The notes: generated by a model from the letters alone, not told the origin. A stretch of 34,565 bases of DNA from Ectothiorhodospiraceae bacterium (GCA_003565775.1 PXAT01000135.1:1-34565), one strand, 5' to 3'; shown: positions 17,148 to 27,358, counted from the first letter of the stretch. Translations and numbers: made by a program.

Positions 17148-19439
17148 ATGGCCGACGATCTGCGCGAAGCAGCGCTCGAATACCACCGCTATCCGACCCC
17201 CGGCAAGCTCACCATCACCCCGAGCAAGCCGCTGGCCAACCAGCGGGATCTGGCGTTGGCCTATTCCCCCGGCGTGGCAGCCGCCTGTGATCTGATCGTG
17301 CAGGACCCCCAGGAGGCGGCCAACCTGACCTCCCGCGCCAATCTGGTCGGCGTGGTCACGAACGGCACCGCCGTGCTCGGCCTCGGCGCCATCGGACCAC
17401 TGGCCTCGAAGCCGGTGATGGAAGGCAAGGCGGTGTTGTTCAAGAAGTTCTCCGGCATCGACGTGTTCGATATCGAGATCGACGAGCGGGATCCGGACAA
17501 ACTGGTGGAGATCATCGCCAGCCTCGAGCCCACCTTCGGCGGCATCAATCTGGAAGACATCAAGGCGCCGGAGTGCTTCGAGATCGAGGCCAGGCTCAAG
17601 GAACGCATGAACATTCCGGTGTTTCATGACGACCAGCACGGCACCGCGATCATCACGGCTGCCGCGATCCGCAATGGCCTGCGCGTGGTGGAGAAGCAAC
17701 TGGACGACGTGAAGCTGGTCTGTTCCGGCGCCGGGGCGGCCGCCATCGCCTGCCTGGATCTGCTGGTCGGACTGGGCATGAAGCCGGAAAACATCTACGT
17801 CACCGATCGCGACGGCGTGGTCCACACCGGCCGTGACGACCTGGATCCGCGCAAGGCCGTGTACGCCCGCGAGACCGACGCCCGCAGCCTCGGCGACATC
17901 ATCGCCGACGCCGATGTCTTTCTCGGCCTGTCGGCCCCCGGTGTCCTGACCCAGGACATGGTCAAGACCATGGCCGAGCGACCGCTGATTCTGGCGCTGG
18001 CGAATCCGATCCCGGAAATCCTGCCGGAGGCGGCGCTGGAGGTCCGGCCCGACTGCGTCATGGCCACCGGCCGTTCCGACTACCCGAATCAGGTCAACAA
18101 CGTGCTCTGTTTCCCGTTCATCTTCCGGGGTGCGCTGGATGTCGGCGCCACCACGATCAACGAGGAGATGAAGCTGGCCTGCGTCGAGGCGATTGCCGAT
18201 CTGACCATGCAGGAATCCTCCGATGTCGTGGTTGCCGCCTACGGCGGCAAGCCGCTGCGCTTCGGCCGCGACTACCTGATTCCGAAACCCTTCGATCCAC
18301 GCTTGATCTCGCGGATCGCCCCGGCGGTGGCAAAGGCGGCCATGGACAGCGGCGTCGCAACCCGGCCGATCGAGGACTTCATGGCCTACCGGCTCCGACT
18401 GAACCAGTTCGTGTTCCAGTCCGGGCTGGTCATGAAGCCCCTGTTTGAGCAGGCTCGCCGCAGCCAGAAGCGCGTCGTCTATGCCGAGGGTGAACAGGAG
18501 CGCGTGCTGCGCGCCGTGCAGGTGGTGGTAGATGACGGCCTCGCCGCGCCGATTCTGATCGGTCGCCGGAAAGTGGTGGCCATGCGCATCCGCCGGCTGG
18601 GTCTGCGGCTCAAGGTGGATGAACATTTCGAGCTCGTGGACCCGGAAGACGATCCGCGCTATCGCGAATACTGGACCCTCTACCACAGTCTGATGGAGCG
18701 CCGCGGCGTAACGCCCGATCAGGCCCAGAACATCGTCCGCACGCGCAACACCGTGATTGCAACGCTGATGGTCTACCGCGGCGAGGCGGACGCCCTGATC
18801 TGCGGCACGGTGGGCCGCTACCACCGCCAGTTGCAATACATCGAATCGGTGCTCGGCCGGCGCCCCGGTGTACGCAACCTGGCGGCGATGAGCGCGCTTA
18901 TCCTACCCAAGGGCACGTTCTTTCTCTGCGACACCTACGTCACCAATGATCCGACGGCGGCTCAGATCGCGGAGATGACGATCCTGGCCGCGGACGAAGT
19001 CCGACGCTTCGGCGTCACACCCAAGGTGGCGCTTCTGTCGCATTCCAGCTTCGGCTCGTCGGAAGCTGAATCGGCGATCAAGATGCGTGAAGCTCTGCAG
19101 TTGATCGAGGCCCGCGATCCGTCGCTGGAGGTGGAAGGGGAAATGCACGGCGATGCGGCGCTGTCGGAAACCGTGCGCCAGCGGATCTTCCCCAGCTCGC
19201 GACTGACCGGTAAGGCCAACCTGCTGATCCTGCCGACCCTGGACGCTGCCAATATTGCCTTCAATCTGCTCAAGATCATGGGCGACGGCGTATCGGTGGG
19301 CCCGATCCTGCTCGGCACCAACAAACCGGCCCATATCCTGACGCCGTCCACCACCACGCGCGGCATCATGAACATCACCGCCCTGGCCGCGGTGGAGGCC
19401 AGCATGCTGGAGAGTGACCCGAAGGCTAACGCCGGCTGA
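17148..19439 (+). CDS. maeB: NADP-type malic enzyme with phosphotransacetylase-like domain
   Basis: MaeB oxidatively decarboxylates malate to pyruvate, supplying NADPH. The 763 residues comprise a malic enzyme part (about 1-430), with [13 protein letters not shown], the DDQHGTAI block and a nucleotide-binding [16 protein letters not shown] near residue 190. A C-terminal phosphate acetyltransferase-like domain starts near 437 ([15 protein letters not shown]); in this family it is regulatory and binds acetyl-CoA. The length matches E. coli MaeB (759). The start at 17148 follows GGAG. NADP preference is inferred from the MaeB architecture. Its acetyl-CoA link and the nearby PDH and glutamate dehydrogenase genes suit a role in balancing C4 and C3 pools. 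It is convergent with hemY, 20 bases away. Confidence 0.95.
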   Translation: MADDLREAALEYHRYPTPGKLTITPSKPLANQRDLALAYSPGVAAACDLIVQDPQEAANLTSRANLVGVVTNGTAVLGLGAIGPLASKPVMEGKAVLFKKFSGIDVFDIEIDERDPDKLVEIIASLEPTFGGINLEDIKAPECFEIEARLKERMNIPVFHDDQHGTAIITAAAIRNGLRVVEKQLDDVKLVCSGAGAAAIACLDLLVGLGMKPENIYVTDRDGVVHTGRDDLDPRKAVYARETDARSLGDIIADADVFLGLSAPGVLTQDMVKTMAERPLILALANPIPEILPEAALEVRPDCVMATGRSDYPNQVNNVLCFPFIFRGALDVGATTINEEMKLACVEAIADLTMQESSDVVVAAYGGKPLRFGRDYLIPKPFDPRLISRIAPAVAKAAMDSGVATRPIEDFMAYRLRLNQFVFQSGLVMKPLFEQARRSQKRVVYAEGEQERVLRAVQVVVDDGLAAPILIGRRKVVAMRIRRLGLRLKVDEHFELVDPEDDPRYREYWTLYHSLMERRGVTPDQAQNIVRTRNTVIATLMVYRGEADALICGTVGRYHRQLQYIESVLGRRPGVRNLAAMSALILPKGTFFLCDTYVTNDPTAAQIAEMTILAADEVRRFGVTPKVALLSHSSFGSSEAESAIKMREALQLIEARDPSLEVEGEMHGDAALSETVRQRIFPSSRLTGKANLLILPTLDAANIAFNLLKIMGDGVSVGPILLGTNKPAHILTPSTTTRGIMNITALAAVEASMLESDPKANAG

Positions 19440-19467
19440 GCCCCGCGAGTGCGACGCGCTCAGCCGG
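19432..19467. terminator. Palindrome spanning both stop codons of maeB and hemY
   Basis: CCGGCTGAGC (19432-19441) and GCTCAGCCGG (19458-19467) are a perfect 10-bp inverted repeat with a 16-base loop. The maeB TGA lies in the left arm and the hemY TGA (minus strand) at the mirror position in the right arm. It probably serves as a shared bidirectional 3' end, without T tracts. Confidence 0.6.
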
Positions 19468-20716
19468 TGGCTTCTGCTGCCTGGCTCATGTCCGGCAAGG
19501 GTCGGCGCAACTGACGCAGCCCCGCCGGCGGATGGAAAGCGGCGCCCAGCTCGGCGGCTCGACGGTACGAAGCCAGCGCCTGATCACTCTCGCCCAGCCG
19601 CTCCTGCATGCTGCCCAGCAGGTAGCAGGCCTCGCCGCTCGGCTCCCGGGACACCGCCGCCTCGAGGTAGGAGCGGGCGCGCCCCCAGAGGCCATTGGCG
19701 ATGGCCAGACGGCCGGCGGCAAGCAGCAGGGCCGCGTCTTCCGGCCGCTGCTTCAGCCATGATTCCACCTGGCGCAACGAACCGTTGGAGTCAGCCAGTT
19801 CCAGCCGACCGTAACGGTCCACCCAATCGCTGCGCCATTCCCGATGCAAACCCTGACGAAGCAGACGCTCGGCTTCGGCATCGGCGGTCGAGAACTGCAT
19901 GCGACAGTCGATGTAGCAGAGGGCCACTTCCATGTCGTTGTTGGCCGAGCGGGGCAGACGGTTCCACGCCTGGGTCAGCGCCGATTCGTCCTGGCGCGCG
20001 GCTGCTCGCAGGCTGCCGATCGCCGCAACCCGCTCGAGACGCGCCAGCGTTGCTTCATCCATATGCCCCTCACGGCGCAGACCCGGCAGCAATGACAACA
20101 GCCGGTCCCATTCGCCCAGCGGCTCGCAGACGCGGGCGAGCAATTCGCGCACCCGCGTCTGGCGCGGCCACTTTTCGTTCAGGTAGGTCAGACTGGCAAA
20201 CGCGGTTTCCCACTGCTGGTCCTCCAGACTGAACCGGGCCTGCACCAGACCCACGGCAAGACGTGCCTGGGAATCGCTGCGGTCGGCCAGCGCCAGGTAT
20301 TCGTCACGCCGCGCGCTGGCGCCGAGCCCGTGGGCAGCGAAGGCGGCACAGAGATAGTGCAGCAGAGGCACATCGGCACTGCGCGCGGAGCGCGACAGCG
20401 ATCGTTCGGCCTCCGCATAGCGCCCTTCCATGATGCGCAGCAGGCCACGCACCAGGCGATCACGGGCGCCACCCCTCCGGCGCTGATGCCACCAGCGCCG
20501 GAGGCTGTCCGGCGTGCGCACCAGACGCAACAGGAAACGCAGCAGGAAATAGGCGAGCAAGGCAGCGACCAGAGTCACCGCAACCGCCAGGAAAAGACTG
20601 GTCTCGACCGTGGTCCGGCCGGCATTGATCATCACGTAGCCGCCCTGGTGGTGAAACCAGAGAGCTGCGACCACACTCAGCAGCAAGGCTGCCAGCAACA
20701 GGAAGAGCCGGATCAT
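19460..20716 (-). CDS. hemY: HemY-type membrane protein of the hem operon
   Basis: The 418-residue protein has two N-terminal transmembrane helices (about 2-20 and 40-62), a basic loop (RRWWHQRRRGG), and then a long helical TPR-like region. This is the architecture of the HemY_N family encoded after hemX in gammaproteobacteria. It is associated with tetrapyrrole synthesis at the inner membrane, but its exact role is unsettled. It is not the Bacillus HemY protoporphyrinogen oxidase. The ATG overlaps the hemX stop by four bases (ATGA), which indicates translational coupling. It is the last gene of the hemCDXY run, and its stop codon is inside a palindrome shared with maeB. Confidence 0.9.
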   Translation of the reverse strand: MIRLFLLLAALLLSVVAALWFHHQGGYVMINAGRTTVETSLFLAVAVTLVAALLAYFLLRFLLRLVRTPDSLRRWWHQRRRGGARDRLVRGLLRIMEGRYAEAERSLSRSARSADVPLLHYLCAAFAAHGLGASARRDEYLALADRSDSQARLAVGLVQARFSLEDQQWETAFASLTYLNEKWPRQTRVRELLARVCEPLGEWDRLLSLLPGLRREGHMDEATLARLERVAAIGSLRAAARQDESALTQAWNRLPRSANNDMEVALCYIDCRMQFSTADAEAERLLRQGLHREWRSDWVDRYGRLELADSNGSLRQVESWLKQRPEDAALLLAAGRLAIANGLWGRARSYLEAAVSREPSGEACYLLGSMQERLGESDQALASYRRAAELGAAFHPPAGLRQLRRPLPDMSQAAEATG

Positions 20717-21963
20717 GAGTCATCCTCCTCGTCGCTTTCGGCGGCGGAAAGACTCGGCAGCAAGGCATCGAGATCAGGCAGCTCCGCGGTCAGGGACATT
20801 TCGCGGAGTTCCTGCAGGGTCTCGCGCGCCGCAGTCACTGCATCGCCCTGCTGGAAATAGCGCTCCAGCCAGTCGTCGGCCTCGGCCAGGCTGTCCTGCC
20901 AGGTCTGCTCCTCACCCTCCAGCAGCGCCACGCGGGCGGTCTGCAGGTTGAGCCGCAGATTCTCGCGCAGGAACCATTCCTCTTCCGCCGCCATCAGTGG
21001 GCGGGCCGGCTCGCCGCGATGCACCACCACCAGACTGGAGAGACTCTCGCGGAACTGCATCCAGGCGCGCTGTCCGGCCCGGCGCCACCCTTCGGCACTG
21101 TCGAGTTGGGCGTCTCGCTGACGGCCCATCGCCTGTGGCTCGAGCCGGGTATCGGGCTGATGCACGGCGAAGTCGTCCATTGCCGCGATCACGTCGCGAA
21201 TGCTGGCGGCAGCAGCGGCCCGATCGGGCATGCGAACCTCGAGCAGCGCATCCACCGCGTCACGCACCGCGCGCCGCTCGTCGACGGTATCGTCGCTCAT
21301 GTCCCGCAGCAGCCGGTCCGCCTCGCGCAGCGCTTCGAGGGCCCCGTCCGGATCCCGGTGAAGCGTGGCCCGGTAACGAGCCAGATTGAACAGGTAATCG
21401 ACTTCGCTGCGGACCCATTCCTGACGTTTCGCCTCGGTCAGAACCTGCAACCGTTCCATGCGATCGTCGACCAGAGCCTGGCGCTCGCGCACGCCCTCCA
21501 TCAACTCCGCAGCCCGGGCCAGGGTCTGCACGTGGCCCTGATGTTCACTGGCGAGATTCTCGACCCGGCCTTCCAGCCGATCGGCTCGCGAGACCGCGGA
21601 ATCGCGGATCTCATCGAGTTCGCTGGAAACGGATTCACGCAATTCGGCCAGTTCCGCGGCATCCGCAACGTTGTCCTGCAGGGCGAGGTTTTCCTGCTCA
21701 GCCAACAGTTGCTGCTGACGCTCCCACAGGAACCAGCCGCCGACTGCCAGGGCAAGCGCCAGCAGCAGACTGATCAGCAACGCCAGAATGGCGATGCCCC
21801 GCCCGTTGCCGTTTCCGGATGGCGGCGGTGACTCCTCGGCCGGAGCCGCGTCATCGCTACCCGAAGCGGCCGTCTGCCCGGTGTCTACGGTGTCTTCCGA
21901 CGGCTCGCCCGCGGTGTCCTGCTGTATGGTCTCGTCCGCTTCACGCTGCTTGTCATCGCTCAT
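20713..21963 (-). CDS. hemX: HemX, uroporphyrinogen-III methyltransferase-like membrane protein
   Basis: The 416-residue protein begins with an acidic, low-complexity cytoplasmic tail (1-54). One transmembrane helix follows (about 57-80, AILALLISLLLALALAVGGW), then a long helical domain rich in Glu, Arg and Leu that could form coiled coils (RQQQLLAEQENLALQDNV onward). This matches HemX of the gammaproteobacterial hem operon. Despite annotations as a methyltransferase, no SAM-binding motif is visible. Two in-frame ATGs lie at 21969 and 21963; the second has better spacing to GGGC. The start overlaps the end of hemD, and the stop overlaps hemY. Confidence 0.9.
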   Translation of the reverse strand: MSDDKQREADETIQQDTAGEPSEDTVDTGQTAASGSDDAAPAEESPPPSGNGNGRGIAILALLISLLLALALAVGGWFLWERQQQLLAEQENLALQDNVADAAELAELRESVSSELDEIRDSAVSRADRLEGRVENLASEHQGHVQTLARAAELMEGVRERQALVDDRMERLQVLTEAKRQEWVRSEVDYLFNLARYRATLHRDPDGALEALREADRLLRDMSDDTVDERRAVRDAVDALLEVRMPDRAAAAASIRDVIAAMDDFAVHQPDTRLEPQAMGRQRDAQLDSAEGWRRAGQRAWMQFRESLSSLVVVHRGEPARPLMAAEEEWFLRENLRLNLQTARVALLEGEEQTWQDSLAEADDWLERYFQQGDAVTAARETLQELREMSLTAELPDLDALLPSLSAAESDEEDDS

Positions 21964-22753
21964 GAGCATGCCCGTTTGTCGTCGTCTGTTGTCTCCAGCC
22001 TACTACGCTCCGCACCAAAGCTGCATCGCTGGCTGAAGTGATCCGTATCTCGGCGGTGAAGCCGTCCGCCCGCGCCTTCTCCCCCAGACGCTTGCTGACG
22101 GTGACCAGCGGCAAGCTCCGCAGGTCGCTCCAGGCCGGCCCTGACAGGTGCCTCAGATTGTCCATCGCCTCGCCGCTGGTAATGGTCAGGAGGTGCAGAT
22201 CCCCGCGCTGCAGGGCCCGTTGCAGGGGCGCCGGGTCTGTGTCCGGCAATGCCCGGCGATAGACCGGCAACACGCTCAGCCTGACCCCGCGCTCCCGCAG
22301 CGCTGCCGCAATCAGGCCGCGCCCCCCTTCCCCGGTCACCAGCATGGCCGGCTCGTCGCGAAGATCCCGCAGCTGCGGCAAGGTCAGCAGGGCCTCGCTG
22401 GTATAGGGCAACGGCGCCGTCAGGACACGACGAAATCCGGCCTCATGCAGGGCCTCGGCAGTGCGCCCGCCAATGGCGGCGACGTCGACCCCGAACGGCG
22501 CCGCGACGCCGCTTTTCCTGACCAGTCGCAGGAATCCGTCGACCGCATTGACGCTGGTGAAAAGCAGCAGCCGCTGTTGCCCGAGGTGTTGCAACCGTTC
22601 GCGATCCGGCGCCAGCGGTACGATGGCAATCACCGGGAAGCGCAATACCGCGAATCCCGCGGCCTCCAACGCCCGACACAGCGGTTCCGCCTGGTGGGCC
22701 GGCCGGGTTACCAGCACCCGGGGCTGCTCAGGAATGGGGCTTGTCGTCGGCAT
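21953..22753 (-). CDS. hemD: Uroporphyrinogen-III synthase
   Basis: HemD cyclises hydroxymethylbilane with inversion of ring D to give uroporphyrinogen III. The 266-residue product begins [22 protein letters not shown], the typical RPxxQ start of the family. It also carries [12 protein letters not shown], the repeated-domain [10 protein letters not shown]-like block, and [12 protein letters not shown]. The sequence is divergent, as usual for HemD. The start at 22753 is chosen because the family homology begins there; it overlaps the hemC end by 26 bases. The longer frame to 22948 is simply hemC read in another frame. Confidence 0.92.
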   Translation of the reverse strand: MPTTSPIPEQPRVLVTRPAHQAEPLCRALEAAGFAVLRFPVIAIVPLAPDRERLQHLGQQRLLLFTSVNAVDGFLRLVRKSGVAAPFGVDVAAIGGRTAEALHEAGFRRVLTAPLPYTSEALLTLPQLRDLRDEPAMLVTGEGGRGLIAAALRERGVRLSVLPVYRRALPDTDPAPLQRALQRGDLHLLTITSGEAMDNLRHLSGPAWSDLRSLPLVTVSKRLGEKARADGFTAEIRITSASDAALVRSVVGWRQQTTTNGHAHER

Positions 22754-23681
22754 TCGCGGCCGCCAGAACCTCGCGCAGGATCTCGTCGGCACCCTGGGCC
22801 AGCAGATCCTGCCCCAGCCGGGTGCCCAGCTCATCGGCATCCACTGCGGTCCCACGCACCTCGCCGCGAACGATTCGCCGGCCATCGGTGGAACCAACCA
22901 GACCCCGCAGGTACAGCTCGTCGCCGTCCAGCGTGGCGTAGGCGGCAATCGGTATCTGGCAACTGCCCTCCAGCTGCCGGTTGAGACCGCGCTCGGCCTC
23001 GACCCGGATATGGCTTTCGGTGTGATCCAGCGGACCGATCAGCTGCTCCACCTCGGTATCGCCCTGACGGCACTGGATACCGAGGGCACCCTGGCCCACC
23101 GCCGGCAGGATCTCTTCCGGCGGCACGGCGTAGCGGATGCGCTCCTCCAGCTCCAGCCGACGCAGGCCGGCGGCGGCAAGGATGATGGCGTCAAACAGGC
23201 CGTCGTCCAGTTTCTGCAAGCGCGTATTGACGCTTCCGCGCAGGGTTTCCACCACCAGATCCGGCCGCGCCGCGAGGATCTGGCACTGGCGCCGCAGACT
23301 GGCGGTCCCGACCCTGGCCCCGTGCGGGAGGGAGAGAATGTCGGCGTATTCATTGCAGACAAAGGCGTCGCAGGGATCACCGCGTTCGGGAATCACTGAC
23401 ACCTGCAATTCCGGGGTGACCTGCGCCGGCACATCTTTCATCGAATGCACGGCGATGTCGGCGCGCTCTTCAAGCAGACCCTGCTCGAGCTCCTTGAGAA
23501 ACAACCCTTTGCCGCCGATGCGGGCCAGCGGTGCATCCAGGATGCGGTCGCCCCGCGTGCTCATCGGCACCAGTTCCACCTGCAGGCCGGGATGCCGCGC
23601 GCGCAGGCAGGCGGCAACATGCTCAGCCTGCCACAGGGCAAGCGGCGATTTGCGCGTGGCGATGCGCAGCAGATCCTTCAT
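22728..23681 (-). CDS. hemC: Hydroxymethylbilane synthase (porphobilinogen deaminase)
   Basis: HemC joins four porphobilinogens into hydroxymethylbilane using a covalently bound dipyrromethane cofactor. The 317 residues match the family (313 in E. coli). Visible are [17 protein letters not shown] at the N terminus, the catalytic Asp region [12 protein letters not shown], the Arg-rich GTASLRRQ and the cofactor-binding C241 in [12 protein letters not shown]. The ATG at 23681 has GGAAGGGGG just upstream, so 66 in-frame codons before it are rejected. The gene follows algR after 145 bases, an order conserved in pseudomonads. Confidence 0.96.
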   Translation of the reverse strand: MKDLLRIATRKSPLALWQAEHVAACLRARHPGLQVELVPMSTRGDRILDAPLARIGGKGLFLKELEQGLLEERADIAVHSMKDVPAQVTPELQVSVIPERGDPCDAFVCNEYADILSLPHGARVGTASLRRQCQILAARPDLVVETLRGSVNTRLQKLDDGLFDAIILAAAGLRRLELEERIRYAVPPEEILPAVGQGALGIQCRQGDTEVEQLIGPLDHTESHIRVEAERGLNRQLEGSCQIPIAAYATLDGDELYLRGLVGSTDGRRIVRGEVRGTAVDADELGTRLGQDLLAQGADEILREVLAAANADDKPHS

Positions 23682-23729
23682 CGAACCCCCTTCCGGTAGG
23701 CGGCCGGGGATGGCCACCTGTATGTACCC

Positions 23730-23750
23730 GGGAAACACCGACGGTTTCCC
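23730..23750 (-). promoter_or_regulatory. Hairpin in the hemC leader
   Basis: GGGAAAC (23730-23736) and GTTTCCC (23744-23750) form a perfect 7-bp stem with a 7-base loop, 49 bases before the hemC start. A second stem, CCGACA/TGTCGG (23794-23811), lies nearer the algR stop. They could be a terminator plus leader element between algR and hemC. Confidence 0.35.
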
Positions 23751-23826
23751 CACCTCCGCCATGATGCCATGCCCGGGGGTGGCTGCCGAACCGCCGACAA
23801 GGGGCTGTCGGGCAACAGGACCGGAT

Positions 23827-24573
23827 TCAGTCGCGGCGGGCTGGGACCATACCGAGGTCACGCAGCGCCCGGCGCACATCCGGCAGATGCCGGCGACTGA
23901 CCTCCAGCCGTTCGCCGGACTCGCGCAGCACGATCACATGGCGCCCGGTCAGCTCCTTCTCCAGCGCTTCGATGCGATCACGGCAAACCAGCGTGCGACG
24001 ATGAATGCGCAACAGCTCGGTCGGGAAACGCTCCTCCAGCTGCCGTAGTGAATCGTCGATGAGATCCTCGCCATCGTCATGGACCGCGGTTACGTATTTC
24101 TGCTCGGCCTCGAAGAAACGACTGCGCTGCAGCTGGATCAGATGCAGGTCACCACGCCGCCGGCACAAGACATGCGCCGGTGTCTGCGCCGACGGTTGCA
24201 GGCGCTGGGCTGCCTGCTCGCGCGCCGCCCGCTCCAGGGCCTCCGCCAGACGCTCGCGGCGTACCGGCTTCAACAGGTAGTCAGCGGCCTGCAGATCAAA
24301 GGCCTGGAGCGCATGCTCGCCGTAGGCTGTCACGAACACGATGCGTGGCGCAGCCGGGCCACGCTCGCGCAGTTGCGCTGCGGCATCGAGGCCGTCCATG
24401 CCGGGCATGCGAATGTCCATCAGCACCACGTCGGGAGCCAGCTGGGCGACCTGCTGCAGCGCTTCCTCTCCGTCACGAGCCGCACCCACCACCTGATAAC
24501 CACCGAGTTCACTGACCAGCTGCGCCATGCGTTCGCGGGCGAGGCCTTCGTCATCAACAATCAGTACGCGCAT
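23827..24573 (-). CDS. algR: LytTR-family response regulator AlgR
   Basis: The 248-residue product has the same length as Pseudomonas AlgR. The N-terminal receiver domain (about 1-120) has the acidic pair D7/D8 and the phosphoacceptor D53 in [11 protein letters not shown], followed by [20 protein letters not shown] and the KPVRRE lysine. A LytTR DNA-binding domain occupies about 135-245 ([13 protein letters not shown]...[11 protein letters not shown]). In Pseudomonas it controls alginate and type IV pilus genes; the targets here are unknown. The start at 24573 has AGGAG 6 bases upstream and overlaps the end of algZ by 20 bases, so the pair is co-translated. A chain of 37 extra in-frame codons upstream is rejected. 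Confidence 0.94.
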   Translation of the reverse strand: MRVLIVDDEGLARERMAQLVSELGGYQVVGAARDGEEALQQVAQLAPDVVLMDIRMPGMDGLDAAAQLRERGPAAPRIVFVTAYGEHALQAFDLQAADYLLKPVRRERLAEALERAAREQAAQRLQPSAQTPAHVLCRRRGDLHLIQLQRSRFFEAEQKYVTAVHDDGEDLIDDSLRQLEERFPTELLRIHRRTLVCRDRIEALEKELTGRHVIVLRESGERLEVSRRHLPDVRRALRDLGMVPARRD

Positions 24574-25603
24574 GCCGGCTCCTGCGATAGGGAAACGCCA
24601 GATGCACAGCATAAGTTTCGTCATCCGCGTGTGCCGTGAACGATGCCGCGTTCCCGAACGCGAGTTGCAGCCGTTCCATGACATTGTCCTGCGCCGTGCC
24701 GCTACCCTGATAACGTGCCGGCCCCGGCGCCAGAGGGTTGTTGATGTCGATTTGCAGCCGGTTGTCGCGGCGCCGACCGGTCAGACGCACCACGCCGCCC
24801 CGGCGACAGGGTTCGACCCCGTGGCGAACCGCATTCTCCAGCAAGGGCTGCAGGGTCATCGGCGGCAGCAGGGCATCGTCGGGCAAGGCATCCACCTGCC
24901 AGTCCACGATCAGTCGCTCGCCCAGCCGGAGTTCCTCGAGCCGCAGGTAATTGCGGGCCAGCTCCAGCTCCCCCGCCAGCGGGACCAGCTGCGAGACATC
25001 GGCCAGACTGGCGCGGAACAGGCCGGAAAGATCCTCGACCGCGCCCTCGGCCGCGTCCGGCCGCTGACGAATCAGTGCAAGAATCGTATTCAGACTGTTG
25101 AACAGAAAATGCGGCTGGATGCGCGCCTGCAAGGCCTCGATGCGGGCGCGAGTCAGGGTTTCGAGCCGCCGGCGCCAGGCGAACTGCTGGTGCAGATAAC
25201 GCAGACTGACTGCAGCGGCAATGCCGCTGATGGCGAGGTTGCGCGCATGAAACTCCCAGCCCGGGCGGGGATCGGCCCCGGCCAGAGCCTGCCGCGCGCC
25301 TTCGCCGACCACCAGGGTCACTAGCAACACCAGCAGCCAGGCAATGACCCCGGCCTGGGCCATGGGCAGGCGACACAGAAACGGCCGCGTCAGGCACAGC
25401 AGCAGAGTGCTGCCGATCGCGACCCACTGCACGAACAGGCTGTAGAGGCTGAGCGCGGTCCAGCGATCAATGCCGGCCGGCTGCACCAGCACGATGACAA
25501 AGACCAGCAACTGGGCAATGACCACGACCGCGAACAGCGTCTGCAGCCGACAGAACTCCGGCAGAAAACAGTTCGCCCGATCGCCGTCCTGCGCCCGCGC
25601 CAT
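24554..25603 (-). CDS. algZ: LytS/AlgZ-type sensor histidine kinase
   Basis: The 349-residue inner-membrane kinase has four predicted transmembrane helices (about 22-41, 48-70, 83-101, 120-136). A His_kinase domain follows with the phosphoacceptor H165 in QPHFLFNSLNT. The N box is LQPLLENAVRHGVEP. The usual glycine box (GxGxGLxNxxxRL) is weak: YQGSGTAQDNVMERL. AlgZ (FimS) of Pseudomonas is known for unconventional ATP-binding motifs, so this fits the family. The start at 25603 follows AGAGGTGGGC; longer in-frame starts (25636, 25762) lack a good site, and the latter reads into a repeat hairpin. Partner: AlgR. Confidence 0.92.
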   Translation of the reverse strand: MARAQDGDRANCFLPEFCRLQTLFAVVVIAQLLVFVIVLVQPAGIDRWTALSLYSLFVQWVAIGSTLLLCLTRPFLCRLPMAQAGVIAWLLVLLVTLVVGEGARQALAGADPRPGWEFHARNLAISGIAAAVSLRYLHQQFAWRRRLETLTRARIEALQARIQPHFLFNSLNTILALIRQRPDAAEGAVEDLSGLFRASLADVSQLVPLAGELELARNYLRLEELRLGERLIVDWQVDALPDDALLPPMTLQPLLENAVRHGVEPCRRGGVVRLTGRRRDNRLQIDINNPLAPGPARYQGSGTAQDNVMERLQLAFGNAASFTAHADDETYAVHLAFPYRRSRHARTDC

Positions 25604-25735
25604 GCCCACCTCTTGTGTTGAACCCCCGCTCAGCATCACCCGTGCCCGACGGTCAGACAAGAATCTCGGCACCTCTTCCCCATCACGCCACGCGCCCGGC
25701 GCCCGGGAATCGACAAGAGTCTCGTCAATAAAGGG

Positions 25736-25830
25736 ATTCACCACGAAGAGCACGAAGGACACGAAGAAAATGCGGCGCAGGTTGCAGGAAAGGCTTTGAC
25801 TTCGTGCTCTTCGTGTCCTTCGTGGTGAAT
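25736..25830. repeat. CACGAAG-word hairpin, copy 2
   Basis: The left arm reads ATTCACCACGAAG, then AG, CACGAAG, GA, CACGAAG. The right arm is its complement with AG and GA swapped. The outermost 13 bases (25736-25748 with 25818-25830) pair perfectly. The loop of about 30 bases is unrelated. It occupies the centre of the 352-base algZ-argH divergent gap, upstream of both promoters or inside their leaders. Frames through it give meaningless TTKDTKSTK-type peptides. Confidence 0.7.
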
Positions 25831-25904
25831 AGATTTTCTAGGTTGTTGTATTGACGGTCAGGAGGCGTGTCGGCGCGGGGGCGGGCATGGATCCGTGTTT
25901 CCCT

Positions 25905-25913
25905 TGCTATACT
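25905..25913 (+). promoter_or_regulatory. Extended -10 promoter of argH
   Basis: TGCTATACT is an extended -10 (TGn plus TATACT at 25908-25913), 43 bases before the argH start. The -35 region is poor, as is common with extended -10 promoters. Confidence 0.5.
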
Positions 25914-25955
25914 CTGCCGCCGTTCCGACATCTCACGACCCTGGGCACTGACGCC

Positions 25956-27353
25956 ATGAGCAAATCGACTTCCGGCCAGCTTTGGACCGGCCGTTTCACC
26001 GAGGCCACCGACGCCTTCGTCGAGGCCTTCACCGCCTCCGAGCATTTCGATCGCCGCCTGTACCGGCAGGATATCCGTGGCTCCATCGCCCATGCTCGCA
26101 TGCTGACCCGGGCCGGCGTGCTCAGCGAGCAGGAGCGCGACGCCATCGTCGAAGGTCTGGAAGCGCTGCGGCAGGATATCGAGCAGGGCGATTTCGACTG
26201 GTCGCCGGCGCTCGAAGACGTGCACATGAACATCGAAAAGCGGCTGACCGACCGGATCGGCGAGGCCGGCAAGAAGCTGCACACCGCGCGCTCGCGGAAC
26301 GATCAGGTGGCTACCGACATCCGCCTGTACCTGCGCGATGCCATCGATGCCATTCGCGAGCAGCTACTGCGGTTCCAGCGCGGCCTGGTGGATCTGGCGG
26401 AACGCGAGGTCGATACCATCCTGCCCGGTTTCACCCACCTGCAGGTCGCACAACCGGTCAGTTTCGGTCATCACATGCTGGCCTGGTACGAAATGCTGCT
26501 GCGCGATCAGGAGCGGTTCGAGGACTGTCAGCGCCGCATGAACGTGATGCCGCTGGGGTCGGCGGCGCTGGCGGGCACCAGCTTTCCGATCGACCGCGAC
26601 ATGACCTGCGCCGAACTGGGTTTCGACCGGCCCAGCCGCAATTCGCTGGATGCGGTGTCGGATCGGGATTTCGCGCTGGAATTCACATCCGCCGCGGCGA
26701 TCCTGCTGACCCATACCTCGCGCATGGCCGAAGAGATGATCCTCTGGGCCTCGCCGCTGGTGGACTTCATCGATCTGCCGGATCGCTACTGCACCGGCTC
26801 CAGCATCATGCCGCAGAAGAAGAACCCGGACGTGGCGGAGATCGTGCGCGGCAAGACCGCACGCGTGAACGGTCACCTGATGGCCCTGCTCACGCTGATG
26901 AAGTCCCAGCCGCTGGCATACAACCGGGACAACCAGGAAGACAAGGAACCACTGTTCGACACCGTCGACACGGTTCTCGACAGCCTGCGTGCCTTTGCCG
27001 ACATGGTGCCGGCGATGCAGGTCAAGGCAGACAGCATGTACAACGCGGCCAGGAAGGGCTTCGCCACCGCCACCGACCTGGCCGACTATCTGGTGCGCAA
27101 GGGCGTGCCGTTCCGCGATGCCCACGCCATCGTCGGAGCCGCCGTGCGCCATGGCGTGGAACAGGGCATGGATCTCGCGGAAATGGATCTGACAACCCTG
27201 CAGGGCTTCTCGGACACCATCGACGAGGACGTCTACGCCGTCCTCACACTGGAAGGCTCGGTGGCGGCCCGCGATCATTTCGGCGGTACCGCACCGAATC
27301 AGGTCCGACTGCAGATCGCGGAAGCAAGGAAACGAATCGAAGCCGCGCTGTAA
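25956..27353 (+). CDS. argH: Argininosuccinate lyase
   Basis: ArgH splits argininosuccinate into arginine and fumarate in the last step of arginine synthesis. The 465 residues match the family length. It begins with [21 protein letters not shown]. Visible motifs are [31 protein letters not shown], and the fumarase/lyase signature [12 protein letters not shown] with the catalytic Ser. The start MSKSTSG at 25956 is chosen over a frame extension to 25851 because homology starts there and the promoter lies between. It is divergent from algZ, the arrangement known from Pseudomonas. Confidence 0.96.
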   Translation: MSKSTSGQLWTGRFTEATDAFVEAFTASEHFDRRLYRQDIRGSIAHARMLTRAGVLSEQERDAIVEGLEALRQDIEQGDFDWSPALEDVHMNIEKRLTDRIGEAGKKLHTARSRNDQVATDIRLYLRDAIDAIREQLLRFQRGLVDLAEREVDTILPGFTHLQVAQPVSFGHHMLAWYEMLLRDQERFEDCQRRMNVMPLGSAALAGTSFPIDRDMTCAELGFDRPSRNSLDAVSDRDFALEFTSAAAILLTHTSRMAEEMILWASPLVDFIDLPDRYCTGSSIMPQKKNPDVAEIVRGKTARVNGHLMALLTLMKSQPLAYNRDNQEDKEPLFDTVDTVLDSLRAFADMVPAMQVKADSMYNAARKGFATATDLADYLVRKGVPFRDAHAIVGAAVRHGVEQGMDLAEMDLTTLQGFSDTIDEDVYAVLTLEGSVAARDHFGGTAPNQVRLQIAEARKRIEAAL

Positions 27354-27358
27354 GGCGC

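Noticed and set aside
25604-25762. Longer algZ start reaching into the CACGAAG hairpin
   Set aside because: The extension reads repeat sequence; AGAGGTGGGC supports the start at 25603.
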